This document shows positions 1 through 9,258 of a DNA stretch of 64,000 nucleotides, in pieces (position 1 is the first letter of the stretch; each line of letters begins with the position of its first letter). The stretch is from Sulfitobacter albidus (GTDB lineage: Bacteria; Pseudomonadota; Alphaproteobacteria; Rhodobacterales; Rhodobacteraceae). The stretch lies in the NCBI RefSeq assembly GCF_018200035.1, contig NZ_CP073581.1, forward strand, positions 60,001 to 124,000, in the 5' to 3' direction. Below the pieces are notes generated by a model. It searched no databases, was not told the origin of the DNA, and saw only the letters and a program-made list of their open reading frames with translations. Both the position numbers and the translations under genes were made by a program.

Positions 1-1288
<1,288 letters not shown>

Positions 1289-1294
1289 CCAGTA

Positions 1295-1406
1295 ACAGAG
1301 AGACTTGTCTCCCTGTCACGCATCAAAAGCATACACACACAATTAGCCGTACTCGGCTTGGACAACACACGCTGTTTGAAACCCCAAAACAGGGACCTCA
1401 AACAGC
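1295..1406 (+). other. 23S-5S internal transcribed spacer with processing stems
   Basis: The spacer between 23S and 5S holds two clear inverted repeats. One is a short hairpin at 1295-1316 (ACAG and GAGAC arms pairing with GTCTC and CTGT). The other is a 9-bp stem, GCTGTTTGA at 1371-1379 with TCAAACAGC at 1398-1406. Such stems are typical of rRNA precursor processing sites; the specific nuclease is inferred, not shown. No tRNA gene lies in this spacer. Confidence 0.5.
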
Positions 1407-1425
1407 ACATGGGGGATTTTATTTG

Positions 1426-1542
<117 letters not shown>

Positions 1543-1748
1543 TAATAAGATCCCACAGTATCTCTCTATACGATAACATCAGCTCAAACACTGAAGCCCA
1601 ACGGGCTGTGATTGGGACGGTTCTTCGGGCCGTCGAAAGCCGGAAGGTTTCGCATTCGCCTGACTCTGAGTTGGACCTGAAGCGTTCTGCCCGACATACT
1701 TGCGCAACGTGAACCGCATCAGGAAACAGCCACTTGCAAAAACCCGCA

Positions 1749-2492
1749 ATGGTCGCCTCGACCCCGTCCCATGACTCCCAAGTGTCGCAATTCCAGGTGT
1801 TCGGAGAGCGGCGTTCGGGGACGAATTTCACCCGCCTTCTGATCGAGCGAAACTTTGCGCTTGAGCCTGTCTTCCACTACGGGTGGAAGCACGGCTTTCT
1901 GTCGGTCCCGGCGGTGGGATCTCACGTGCTCTTGGTTGGGGTCGCTCGCAATCCGATTGACTGGCTCATCAGCATGCACGCGACCCCCTTTGCGGTTGTG
2001 CCTCGGCTGAAAGACCTGAGCTTTTCCGACTTTATCCGTGCGGAATGGGACAGTATTGCGCGCCCCGGCGGACAGGGATGGCGGGCGGCCGGCTTTCGCC
2101 AGGACATGAAGCTGCGCAATGAGGTTCTGCAGTTCGACCGCCACCCGATCGAGGGACGGGCGTTTCGGAATATTTTGGAACTGCGCCAGGTGAAACTCCG
2201 CGCGCTTTTGGGGCTGACGCGGCGGGTCAGCCATGCGGCGGTGGTGCGACACGAGGATTTGCGCGACCAGCCCGATGAGATGCTGCCGCTGTTGCGGGAT
2301 CATTTTGCACTACCGGCCGTGCTGACGTGGCACAGGATTGACGACTATGTCGGCAACAAGAGCAATCCGAAGACGCTGACGGCTGCCGATATCTCGCCGG
2401 AGGACCGCACATTTATCCTCGACGGGCTTGATCTCGATCTGGAGGCGCAGTTTGGCTACGGCCTCAATTTTGATGTGAGCCCGCGCGCATGA
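1749..2492 (+). CDS. sulfotransferase-fold (P-loop) protein
   Basis: 247 aa with the ATG at 1749; an in-frame TTG at 1734 is possible but less likely. The N-terminal motif FGERRSGTNFTRLL (about residues 17-30) matches the nucleotide-binding loop of PAPS-dependent sulfotransferase-like proteins. VARNPIDWLISMH further on resembles the family's 3'-phosphate-binding region, and VVRHEDLRDQPDEM resembles its later conserved segment. By family, such proteins sulfate sugars or other acceptors; the acceptor here is unknown. It lies between the rRNA operon and a glycosyltransferase 61 bp downstream on the same strand, so a joint role in decorating a surface glycan is plausible but inferred. No signal peptide is visible. 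Confidence 0.65.
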   Translation: MVASTPSHDSQVSQFQVFGERRSGTNFTRLLIERNFALEPVFHYGWKHGFLSVPAVGSHVLLVGVARNPIDWLISMHATPFAVVPRLKDLSFSDFIRAEWDSIARPGGQGWRAAGFRQDMKLRNEVLQFDRHPIEGRAFRNILELRQVKLRALLGLTRRVSHAAVVRHEDLRDQPDEMLPLLRDHFALPAVLTWHRIDDYVGNKSNPKTLTAADISPEDRTFILDGLDLDLEAQFGYGLNFDVSPRA

Positions 2493-2553
2493 ATCCCAGA
2501 GTTTCCTTAAATGTGCCAGAGTCTTCCTGTAGCGCAGGGACAAAGGAGCGCCC

Positions 2554-3420
2554 ATGAAGATCTGTGCAATGACGATGGTCTACCGGGACTACTGGGCACT
2601 GGCGCAGTGGTACCGGCATTACGGCGGCCACCTTGGGCCGCGCAACCTTTATGTCATTGCCCACGGCCACGACCCGAGAATTGCCGAGATCTGCCCTGAG
2701 GCCAGTATCATCACCATCCCCCGCGATGAGTTGAAACACTTTGATCGTGTGCGCTTGCGGTTGATGAACGATATCCAATCGGGCCTTGGCAACGTGTATG
2801 ACTGGGTGATCCAGACGGACACGGACGAGTTGGTGTGTCTCAACCCGGACCAGCACGCCTCATTCGCGGATCTTTTTGCAACGGCTGAGGCGCCGGTGCT
2901 GTTCGGTCTTGGCCTGAACCTGGCGGAGGCAAAGGACGATCCGGAGATGCCGGAGGGGGCGAATGTTTTTTCATACCGGAAAACGGCGTGTGTGACGGGC
3001 AATTACTCCAAGGCGTGGGCGGTATCAAACGGGATGGCGCTGCGCTGGCACGGCGTCTTTTGCGGTTATAAACGGGCGCATAAGTTTCCGTTCGTGATGC
3101 CGGACGGTGTCTTTTTCGTGCATCTCAAGCATGCCCATCGCGGTGCGCTGGAAGATGCCAATGAGGTGCGCCAATCCGTGGCCGAAACGGTTGGTGAGGA
3201 ATGGAATGTGACGGGATGGGCCAAGGCGGATTTCAGGGCCAAGCGGTTCTTTCGCAAGCTCGCAAAGGCGGAGTATCTGGAATGGGATGCGGCCATCGCG
3301 CGTGGCTACGAGCAGATCCGCGGAAATCCCGTGCGTGATTCAGAGCGCGGCATCGTGAAGCCGCCGTTCATCAACTACGTCTGCCGCACGGATCTGCCTG
3401 AATGGTTCAGCCGCGCGTAG
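2554..3420 (+). CDS. glycosyltransferase family 2-like protein
   Basis: 288 aa. A strong AAGGAG ribosome site precedes the ATG. The protein opens with MKICAMTMVYRDYWALAQWY and has a DTDE metal-binding motif in WVIQTDTDELVCLNP at about residue 90, the pattern of the Glyco_tranf_2_4-type proteins often found in marine alphaproteobacterial surface-glycan loci. It has no transmembrane segment and is expected to be cytosolic. Donor and acceptor cannot be told from sequence. It follows the sulfotransferase-like gene on the same strand and precedes tRNA-Arg, forming a two-gene islet between rrn and the tRNA. Confidence 0.75.
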   Translation: MKICAMTMVYRDYWALAQWYRHYGGHLGPRNLYVIAHGHDPRIAEICPEASIITIPRDELKHFDRVRLRLMNDIQSGLGNVYDWVIQTDTDELVCLNPDQHASFADLFATAEAPVLFGLGLNLAEAKDDPEMPEGANVFSYRKTACVTGNYSKAWAVSNGMALRWHGVFCGYKRAHKFPFVMPDGVFFVHLKHAHRGALEDANEVRQSVAETVGEEWNVTGWAKADFRAKRFFRKLAKAEYLEWDAAIARGYEQIRGNPVRDSERGIVKPPFINYVCRTDLPEWFSRA

Positions 3421-3475
3421 GCTCGCTGCTGCAATGGCTTGAGAAGGGCCGGACGAGGCGCTATCACCGGTTTGT

Positions 3476-3552
3476 GGTCCCGTAGCTCAACCGGATAGAG
3501 CACCTGACTTCTAATCAGGGGGTTGAGGGTTCGAGTCCTTCCGGGATCGCCA
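3476..3552 (+). tRNA. tRNA-Arg (anticodon TCT)
   Basis: 77 nt including an encoded CCA. The acceptor arms GGTCCCG and CGGGATC pair with one G-U, and the T-arm GGTTCGAGTCC is present. The anticodon stem CCTGA/TCAGG encloses the loop CTTCTAA, giving anticodon TCT, which reads AGA. It stands alone, 4 bp from the stop codon of the converging udgX gene. Confidence 0.95.
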
Positions 3553-3556
3553 CTGT

Positions 3557-4986
3557 CTATTGAATTGCCGATGTCCTAGCCTCCAGTGCGGCGATCTGGT
3601 CGCGCATGGTGACAGCGCGCGCGAGGTCTTTGGCAAACAGATCGCGCAAACTGGCGTCGTCCGGTGCGCGCAGTACGGCAGATGGGTGCAGAGTGATGAG
3701 CACGGGCACGCCGTCTGGGCTCTGTTCGACCGTGCCGCGCCGTTGCATGAGCCGCATGCCATCGCCCGTGAGGCTATGTACAGCCGTGGCGCCCATGGCG
3801 ATGATCAGCGCGGGGGAAACCTGCGCGATTTCCTGCATCAACCACGGACGGCAGGACGCGATTTCGCCCTTGTTGGGCGATTGGTGGATGCGGCGTTTGC
3901 CGCGCGGGGTGAATTTGAAGTGCTTGACCGCATTGGTGATGAAGACCGCGCGCCGGTCGAGCCCAACCTCGACCGCGACACTGTCAAAGAGCTGACCGGC
4001 AGGGCCGACAAACGGGCGCCCGGCGAGGTCTTCGCGGTCGCCGGGTTGCTCGCCCACGATCATCAGGGGCGCGTCGATTGGCCCTTCACCCGCCACGGCC
4101 TGTGTCGCCGCGCGACCCAGCGGGCAGCGGGTGCAGGCGTTCAGTGCGTCTTGCGGCCCGCGTTCGGGGAGGGTGTCGAGGATACGTTCCGCGCGCAGGG
4201 GGGCAGGCTGGGCGCTTCGGCGCGCATCTGCGCCACGCGGGCCTCGGCACCGGCGATCAGATCGGGGATCAGGGCCGCTTCGGGAAGGTTCTTCCAGTAT
4301 TTCTTGGGCATCTCCGATTGCATGGCTTTGATCTTCAGCCGGGCAGGATTGAAGATGTTGGCGTAGTACGTTTTCCACAGTTCTTCGGTCTCGTCGCTGA
4401 GGTCGAGCCGCTCGCTGGCGATGGCCTCGAACGACATCCGCTCCCCTTCGAAACGCATTGTGACCTCGGGGGTGACGATGACCCAGTCCATGTCGCCGAA
4501 ACGACGCTGGAAAAATCCCGCGATCAATTCTTCGATGCGGTGATCCGGCTCGAACCAGCTGAGAAACTGGCGGCGGTTGGCGCCCTGCGGGGTGACCTCG
4601 CGAAAGCGCACGAATGCTTTCATCTTGTGCATGTCGCGGCGGATATTCTTGGCCAGCTCTTCGGCGCGCTGCACATCCGGGTCGGCGCGATTGCCGAGCA
4701 GGCCGCGGGTCTGGGTGCAGCGGAGCAGCAGCCGGTAGGCGAGCGCATGGGCGCCGGGTGCGCGGCTGGCGCAAAGGAGTTTGGCAAGTGGGATGATGGA
4801 TTTTGGCACGCTGATCTCTTGCGGCGCGGGCAAGGGCGCGCCTTGGGCGGCGAAGAGCCCCTCATCCTCGCCCTCCATCGCCCAAGTGACACTGTCGTCC
4901 GGCACGCCATTGCTGGCCAGCGCGCGCGCCGCTTCACGCCAGGCGTCGAACGTGCCAAGCCGGGGCAGGCGGGGCGCGTAGATCAC
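3557..4986 (-). pseudogene. udgX: two-domain uracil-DNA glycosylase UdgX (DUF4130 + UDG), apparently frameshifted
   Basis: The two halves of one protein lie in different frames. The N-terminal DUF4130 domain (SAM-protein-linked, about 240 aa) starts at a GTG at 4986, which overlaps the radical-SAM stop codon as GTGA. It runs to a run of six C (minus strand; 4198-4203), after which homology continues in another frame from RAERILDTLPERGP. Adding one C restores a ~475-aa fusion. The C-terminal half has the UDG motif GEQPGDREDLAG and the KRRIHQSP loop that defines UdgX, whose His is known to bond covalently to uracil-DNA. The 3' end lies 4 bp from tRNA-Arg. Because other genes here have the same type of one-base homopolymer loss, a sequencing error is more likely than true gene death. 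Confidence 0.85.
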
Positions 4987-6218
4987 AGGAGGCTCAGCTG
5001 TTCGGGGGGCGGGGCGAAACGCGCGCGCAGATTGGCGGCATCGGTCAGCCCACCGGGCGACCAGTCGCGGGTGACGATGAAGGGCTTGGCCTTGTTCACC
5101 AGCGCGCCGATGCGTTTGAGATCACCAAACCCCAGCGCGCCGGACCGCCGCGCGGACAGGATACGACCCACCGATTTGGTGCCAAAGCCCGGCACCCGCA
5201 GCAGCATGTCACGCCCGGCGCGGTTCACATCCACCGGAAAAGCCTGACGATTGGCCAAGGCCCAGCTGAGTTTCGGATCGATATCCAGATCCAGCATTCC
5301 GCCCGACGCGGCGCCCGCGATCTCATCCGCCTGATAGCCGTAGAACCGCAAGAGCCAATCGGCCTGATAAAGCCGGTGTTCACGTTGCAGCGGTGGTTTG
5401 ATCAGCGGCAGCGCGGCGGTGCTGTCGGGGATCGGCGAAAACGCCGAATAATAGACCCGCTTGAGCTTGTAAGAGCTGTAGAGCCGCGTCGAGCTTTGCA
5501 GGATTGTGGCGTCATCGGCCCCGTCGGCGCCGACGATCAGCTGGGTGGATTGGCCTGCGGGCGCGAATTTGGCCGCGCGCCGCCCGGTATGTGTGCGTTC
5601 CCGCGCGGCCTGTTTGCGCAGCTCGACCTTGCCCATGGCGCGGCGAATCTCATTGGCGTTCTTTTCGGGCGCGTACGTCTCAATCCCGCGATCGGTGGGG
5701 AGTTCGATGTTCATCGACAGACGATCGGCGAGCAGCCCAGCCTCCTCGATCAGCTCGGGCGACGCGTCGGGAATCGTCTTGAGGTGGATGTAGCCGCGGA
5801 AGTTGTGGGTCTGGCGCAGCTCGCGGGCGATGCGCACCATGTCGGCCATGGTGTCATCGGGGCTCTTGATGATGCCGGAGGATAAAAACAGCCCCTCGAT
5901 ATAGTTGCGGCGATAGAATTCGGTCGTCAGATGCACGACTTCTTCGACGGAAAAGCGCGCGCGTTCGACGTTGGAGGAGACGCGGTTGATGCAATAGGCG
6001 CAATCGTAGATGCAGAAATTCGTCATCAGGATCTTGAGCAGCGAGATACAGCGCCCGTCGGGTGCGTAGGCGTGGCAGATGCCCGACCCTTCGGTACTGC
6101 CCAGCCCCTTCCCATCGGCAGAGCTGCGCCGCGTGGTGCCCGACGACGCGCAGGAGGCGTCGTATTTTGCTGCATCGCTCAGAAGCGCCAGCTTTTCCTG
6201 AAGAGTCAATTTTGCCAT
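4983..6218 (-). CDS. putative DNA modification/repair radical SAM protein (UdgX partner)
   Basis: 411 aa starting at MAKLTLQEKL. The longer upstream reading frame is not used because it runs into the divergent promoter region. A radical-SAM cluster motif CxxxCxxC is seen as CIYDCAYC at residues 69-76. The C-terminal part has a helix-hairpin-helix-like segment (LLRVPGFGTKSVGRILSARR), a DNA-binding feature. The family is known as a putative DNA modification/repair radical SAM protein that almost always neighbours the DUF4130-UdgX gene, as here with a 4-bp GTGA overlap implying coupled translation. Its reaction is not established. The product is expected to be cytosolic with a [4Fe-4S] cluster. 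Confidence 0.85.
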   Translation of the reverse strand: MAKLTLQEKLALLSDAAKYDASCASSGTTRRSSADGKGLGSTEGSGICHAYAPDGRCISLLKILMTNFCIYDCAYCINRVSSNVERARFSVEEVVHLTTEFYRRNYIEGLFLSSGIIKSPDDTMADMVRIARELRQTHNFRGYIHLKTIPDASPELIEEAGLLADRLSMNIELPTDRGIETYAPEKNANEIRRAMGKVELRKQAARERTHTGRRAAKFAPAGQSTQLIVGADGADDATILQSSTRLYSSYKLKRVYYSAFSPIPDSTAALPLIKPPLQREHRLYQADWLLRFYGYQADEIAGAASGGMLDLDIDPKLSWALANRQAFPVDVNRAGRDMLLRVPGFGTKSVGRILSARRSGALGFGDLKRIGALVNKAKPFIVTRDWSPGGLTDAANLRARFAPPPEQLSLL

Positions 6219-6321
6219 GGTGTTCTTATAATGTTCCACAGCGCACCCGGCAAGTGCGCAAAAGCTGCGACATTTTTTCCGGTGCGGGGGGAACGTCCAT
6301 GTCTGCAGCGTGTTTGCGTGT

Positions 6322-6789
6322 ATGATCCAGAAAATTCTTTTTCCGCTCGCCCTGCTTGTGCCTCTGGCCGCCAACGCTGAAACGGTGGGGGAAATCGATG
6401 TGGATTGGTTGGGCAATGATCTGATCGTCGAAGCGTTGGCAGACCCGGATGTGGAGGGGGTGACCTGCCACATCACTTACTTTGAGCGGGGCATCATTGA
6501 CCGGCTGCAAAAGGGCAATTGGTTCGAGGACCCGTCGAATTCATCAATCTCCTGCCGCCAAACCGGCCCGATCAGGATTGGCGATATCAACCGCAGCAAG
6601 GGCGGCGAGGATGTCTTTCGCGAGCGTCGCTCGATCATTTTCAAATCATTGAGGGTCAAGCGTATTTTCGACGAGGAACGCCAGACGCTGATCTACATCA
6701 GTCACGCGCGCGACGTGCAGAACGGGTCGGCCAAGATGTCGATGTCCACCGTGCCGCTTTACGTGCCAACCGCTAGTGCAAATGACTGA
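6322..6789 (+). CDS. creA: CreA family periplasmic protein
   Basis: 155 aa from the ATG at 6322; a GTG at 6310 would add four residues before the signal peptide. The first ~19 residues (MIQKILFPLALLVPLAANA) form a Sec signal peptide with an ANA cleavage site. The mature part carries the CreA features: VGEIDVDWLGNDLIVEALADP, a Cys pair (GVTCHITYF and SISCRQTG) that could form a disulfide, and DVFRERRSIIFKSLRVKRIFD. The family is conserved in proteobacteria without a firmly known function. It is divergent from the radical-SAM gene with about 100 bp between starts. Confidence 0.85.
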   Translation: MIQKILFPLALLVPLAANAETVGEIDVDWLGNDLIVEALADPDVEGVTCHITYFERGIIDRLQKGNWFEDPSNSSISCRQTGPIRIGDINRSKGGEDVFRERRSIIFKSLRVKRIFDEERQTLIYISHARDVQNGSAKMSMSTVPLYVPTASAND

Positions 6790-6864
6790 TCGTCAAGGCC
6801 TCGCCGACGGTGATTTATGCATTATATTGCCTGTTTCGTTCTTCTCGATCAAAGGAAAATTCCA

Positions 6865-7509
6865 ATGAAAGCAATCCTTTTTGGTTCCCTGAGTGTGCTT
6901 GTCGATACGTCTGAACTGCAGCGCACCGCCTTTAATACCGCGTTCCGCGAAGCCGGGCTCGATTGGGATTGGACGCCGGATTTGTATCGTGATCTGCTCA
7001 CAGCTTCCGGGGGCCGTGACCGGATTGCCGATTACGCCGAGGGCCGGGGCGATACTGTGGATGTCGCCGCGCTGCACGCCCGCAAATCGGAGATTTTTCA
7101 GGACGCTCTGCGCAGCAGTGACATCGGGTTGCGCCCCGTGACACTCGAAATGATGGATTTCGCCGATGAGACCGGGATCAAGACGGCGTTTGTCTCGACC
7201 ACATCGCGCGAGAACCTTGATGCGGTGATGCAGGGCTTTGGGGGGCAGGACGCGCTGAAGCTCGCGCTGGTCACGGACGCGGATACCGTGTCTGCAGGCA
7301 AACCCGATCCGGCAATCTATCTGCACGCGCTCGACGCGCTGGGGCTTGAGGCCGCCGATGTCATCGCGGTCGAGGACAACGTACCGGGCATGCAGGCGGC
7401 CCAGGCCGCTGGCATCACCTGCGTGGTCTACCCAAATCAGAACACCGTCGGGCATGATTTCGGCGGTGCGCCACGGGCGGAGGATTGGCAAGCGGTCTCT
7501 GCGGCCTGA
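6865..7509 (+). CDS. HAD-superfamily (CbbY-like) protein lacking the catalytic nucleophile
   Basis: 214 aa; AAAGGA precedes the ATG at 6865. The overall pattern is that of CbbY-like HAD hydrolases: a cap rich in helices, motif II Ser/Thr in TAFVSTTSREN, motif III Lys in SAGKPDPAIYLHALDALG, and motif IV acids in VIAVEDNVPGMQAAQAAG. However, motif I, normally FDxDGT, reads FGSLSV at residues 6-11. The nucleophilic Asp is Gly7 and the general-acid Asp is Leu9, so phosphatase or phosphomutase chemistry through an aspartyl-phosphate should be impossible. The rest of the frame is clean, which argues for a conserved pseudoenzyme rather than decay. Confidence 0.75.
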   Translation: MKAILFGSLSVLVDTSELQRTAFNTAFREAGLDWDWTPDLYRDLLTASGGRDRIADYAEGRGDTVDVAALHARKSEIFQDALRSSDIGLRPVTLEMMDFADETGIKTAFVSTTSRENLDAVMQGFGGQDALKLALVTDADTVSAGKPDPAIYLHALDALGLEAADVIAVEDNVPGMQAAQAAGITCVVYPNQNTVGHDFGGAPRAEDWQAVSAA

Positions 7510-7601
7510 CCGGTCGGCAACAGCCCGCCCATGGGCTGTTGCCACATCCGCATTTTCGCGTAGCATACCGTGAAAATCCGGCAAAACGGGCGCGCAGCAG
7601 T

Positions 7602-8732
7602 ATGCATATCTCACGACGATTCTTTGGTTTGGGCCTTGGCGCCCTGTCGCTCACCGCATGCGGCGGCGGCCTTACGTCCGGTCCGTCCGCGACCACCTCC
7701 GGCGGGCTTCCCGCTGACCTGCGTCCGGTCCCGAATGCGGGCTATGACACTTGGGTCGCGAGCTTTCGCACGCGTGCAGCTGGGCAGGGGATCAGCCAGG
7801 CCACATTGGATGCGGCCTTTCGTGGAACGGGCTACCTGCCCGGCTGTATCAAGCGGGACCGCAACCAGACAGAATTCAAACGCAGTCTTGAGGATTATCT
7901 GGCCATCGCCGCCTCGGACGAACGTGTGGCCAAGGGGCGCGCGGCGTTCGCGCGCCACAGTGGCACGTTGCAAACGCTCGAAGGGCGCTACGGCGTTGAT
8001 GCAGAAATCATCTGTGCGATCTGGGGGCTTGAATCCCAGTTCGGGGAGCGCAAAGGCGACGTACCGGTCATCTCGGCCACATCGACGCTGGCCTACGACG
8101 GGCGGCGCGGGGCCTTCTTTGAGAAACAGCTCGTCGCGGCCCTGAAGATCCTGCAAAACGGCGACATCACGCCCGCGCGCATGACCGGCAGCTGGGCCGG
8201 GGCGATGGGGCACACCCAATTCATCCCGACGTCCTATCAGGCATTTGCTGTCGATTTCACCGGGGACGGCCGACGCGACATCTGGTCAGCGGACCCAACG
8301 GACGCGCTGGCCTCGACGGCGGCCTATCTTCAACGCAACGGCTGGCAGCGCGGCGTTTCATGGGGCCGGGAGTCGACGTCTGGCGGTTTGCAGCCGCAGC
8401 CCGGTGGACCGCGATTTGCCACGACGGGCAATTTCCGTGTCATCAAGCGTTACAATAACTCCGACGCCTATGCGATCGGGGTGGGGCATCTGGCCGACCG
8501 GATCGGTGGGGCGGGCCCCCTGCGTGCGTCTTTCCCGCCGGATGCCAACGGCCTGACCAAGGATGACCGCGTGGCGCTGCAACAGCGACTTACGCGCGCA
8601 GGGTTCGATACAGGTGGCGCTGACGGCGTGCTGGGCCCCAAAAGCGAAGCCGCGATCCGCGCCTATCAAGCGAGCCGTGGTTTGCCTGCGACGGGCACGC
8701 CTTCGCAGGAATTGTTGCGGTCACTGGGATAA
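7602..8732 (+). CDS. lytic murein transglycosylase, MltB type, lipoprotein with peptidoglycan-binding domain
   Basis: 376 aa from MHISRRFFGLG at 7602. The leader ends in a lipobox LTAC (Cys20), and SRRFFGLG resembles a twin-arginine signal, so export could be by Tat. The body is the MltB/SLT_2 domain: FKRSLEDYLAIAASDERV, the catalytic Glu in CAIWGLESQFG (Glu144), and MGHTQFIPTSYQAFAVDFTGDG. The last ~60 residues form a PG_binding_1 domain (LQQRLTRAGFDTGGADGVLG to IRAYQASRGLPATG). The enzyme cleaves peptidoglycan glycan strands in the periplasm. A clear terminator follows about 90 bp downstream. Confidence 0.9.
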   Translation: MHISRRFFGLGLGALSLTACGGGLTSGPSATTSGGLPADLRPVPNAGYDTWVASFRTRAAGQGISQATLDAAFRGTGYLPGCIKRDRNQTEFKRSLEDYLAIAASDERVAKGRAAFARHSGTLQTLEGRYGVDAEIICAIWGLESQFGERKGDVPVISATSTLAYDGRRGAFFEKQLVAALKILQNGDITPARMTGSWAGAMGHTQFIPTSYQAFAVDFTGDGRRDIWSADPTDALASTAAYLQRNGWQRGVSWGRESTSGGLQPQPGGPRFATTGNFRVIKRYNNSDAYAIGVGHLADRIGGAGPLRASFPPDANGLTKDDRVALQQRLTRAGFDTGGADGVLGPKSEAAIRAYQASRGLPATGTPSQELLRSLG

Positions 8733-8820
8733 GGCGAAAATCACGTTTTGCCCCGGACGGCGCGGAGCCTCTTCGTCCGCCCGACGACGACAAAAGCGGA
8801 TCAAGTTAGATGAAATGAAC

Positions 8821-8856
8821 AACGCCCCGCGGATGTTGCTGCGGGGCGTTTGTTTT
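8821..8856 (+). terminator. rho-independent terminator after the lytic transglycosylase
   Basis: Perfect 10-bp stem AACGCCCCGC / GCGGGGCGTT around a 10-nt loop, followed by TGTTTT. It lies 88 bp after the stop codon of the MltB-type gene. Confidence 0.85.
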
Positions 8857-9258
8857 CCTGGTTGCGGGAGGGCGCAATCGTCGTAGCCTACCACTGCGTC
8901 GATCCAGGGTACGGGTTAATCCAGCGAATTGCACGAAATGTGGCCGTACGCTGCGGCTGCGCCAAAGTCTGCAACCGTTGCATTACGGATTCCCTGTAGG
9001 GCAGTTGCAAAGTGGACGTCTGGAAATCCCTGCTGTTTGCTCAGCCGTTAGACTTAAGATTGTCCCCACAGTTCCTTCGCCCCCAGCCCGGCTTGATACT
9101 CCTTCAGAATGCCCCTCTCGGGACATTGCTGCGCAATACCCTGCCGGGCAATGAAGGATCTGTTCTCCGCTGAAACGGCTTCTCTTCATCGTCTGTCTCC
9201 CCAGTTGGAGAACAGGCTTACCAAAATTCGAGGGCTTTTCAGGGGAGCAGGACAGTAT
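8857..9258. other. non-coding stretch at the left edge of the EPS locus
   Basis: Between the terminator at 8821-8856 and the EPS gene ending at 9259 there is no credible intact gene. The only recognisable content is a short minus-strand transposase fragment (9063-9189). The rest, including 8881-9062 and 9190-9258, shows no RNA gene, repeat or promoter that I can support. Confidence 0.6.
9063..9189 (-). mobile_element. remnant of an IS3-family transposase orfA 5' end
   Basis: On the minus strand an ATG at 9189 starts MKRSRFSGEQI, the typical N-terminus of IS3-family (IS407/IS51-like) OrfA proteins, preceded by the usual GGGGAGACAGACG leader. After an extra ~40 bp that breaks the frame, the next conserved block, GILKEYQAGLGAKEL, resumes in another frame and then stops matching near 9063. 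No orfB or terminal inverted repeat is left. This is a dead fragment marking past IS activity at the edge of the EPS locus. Confidence 0.75.
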
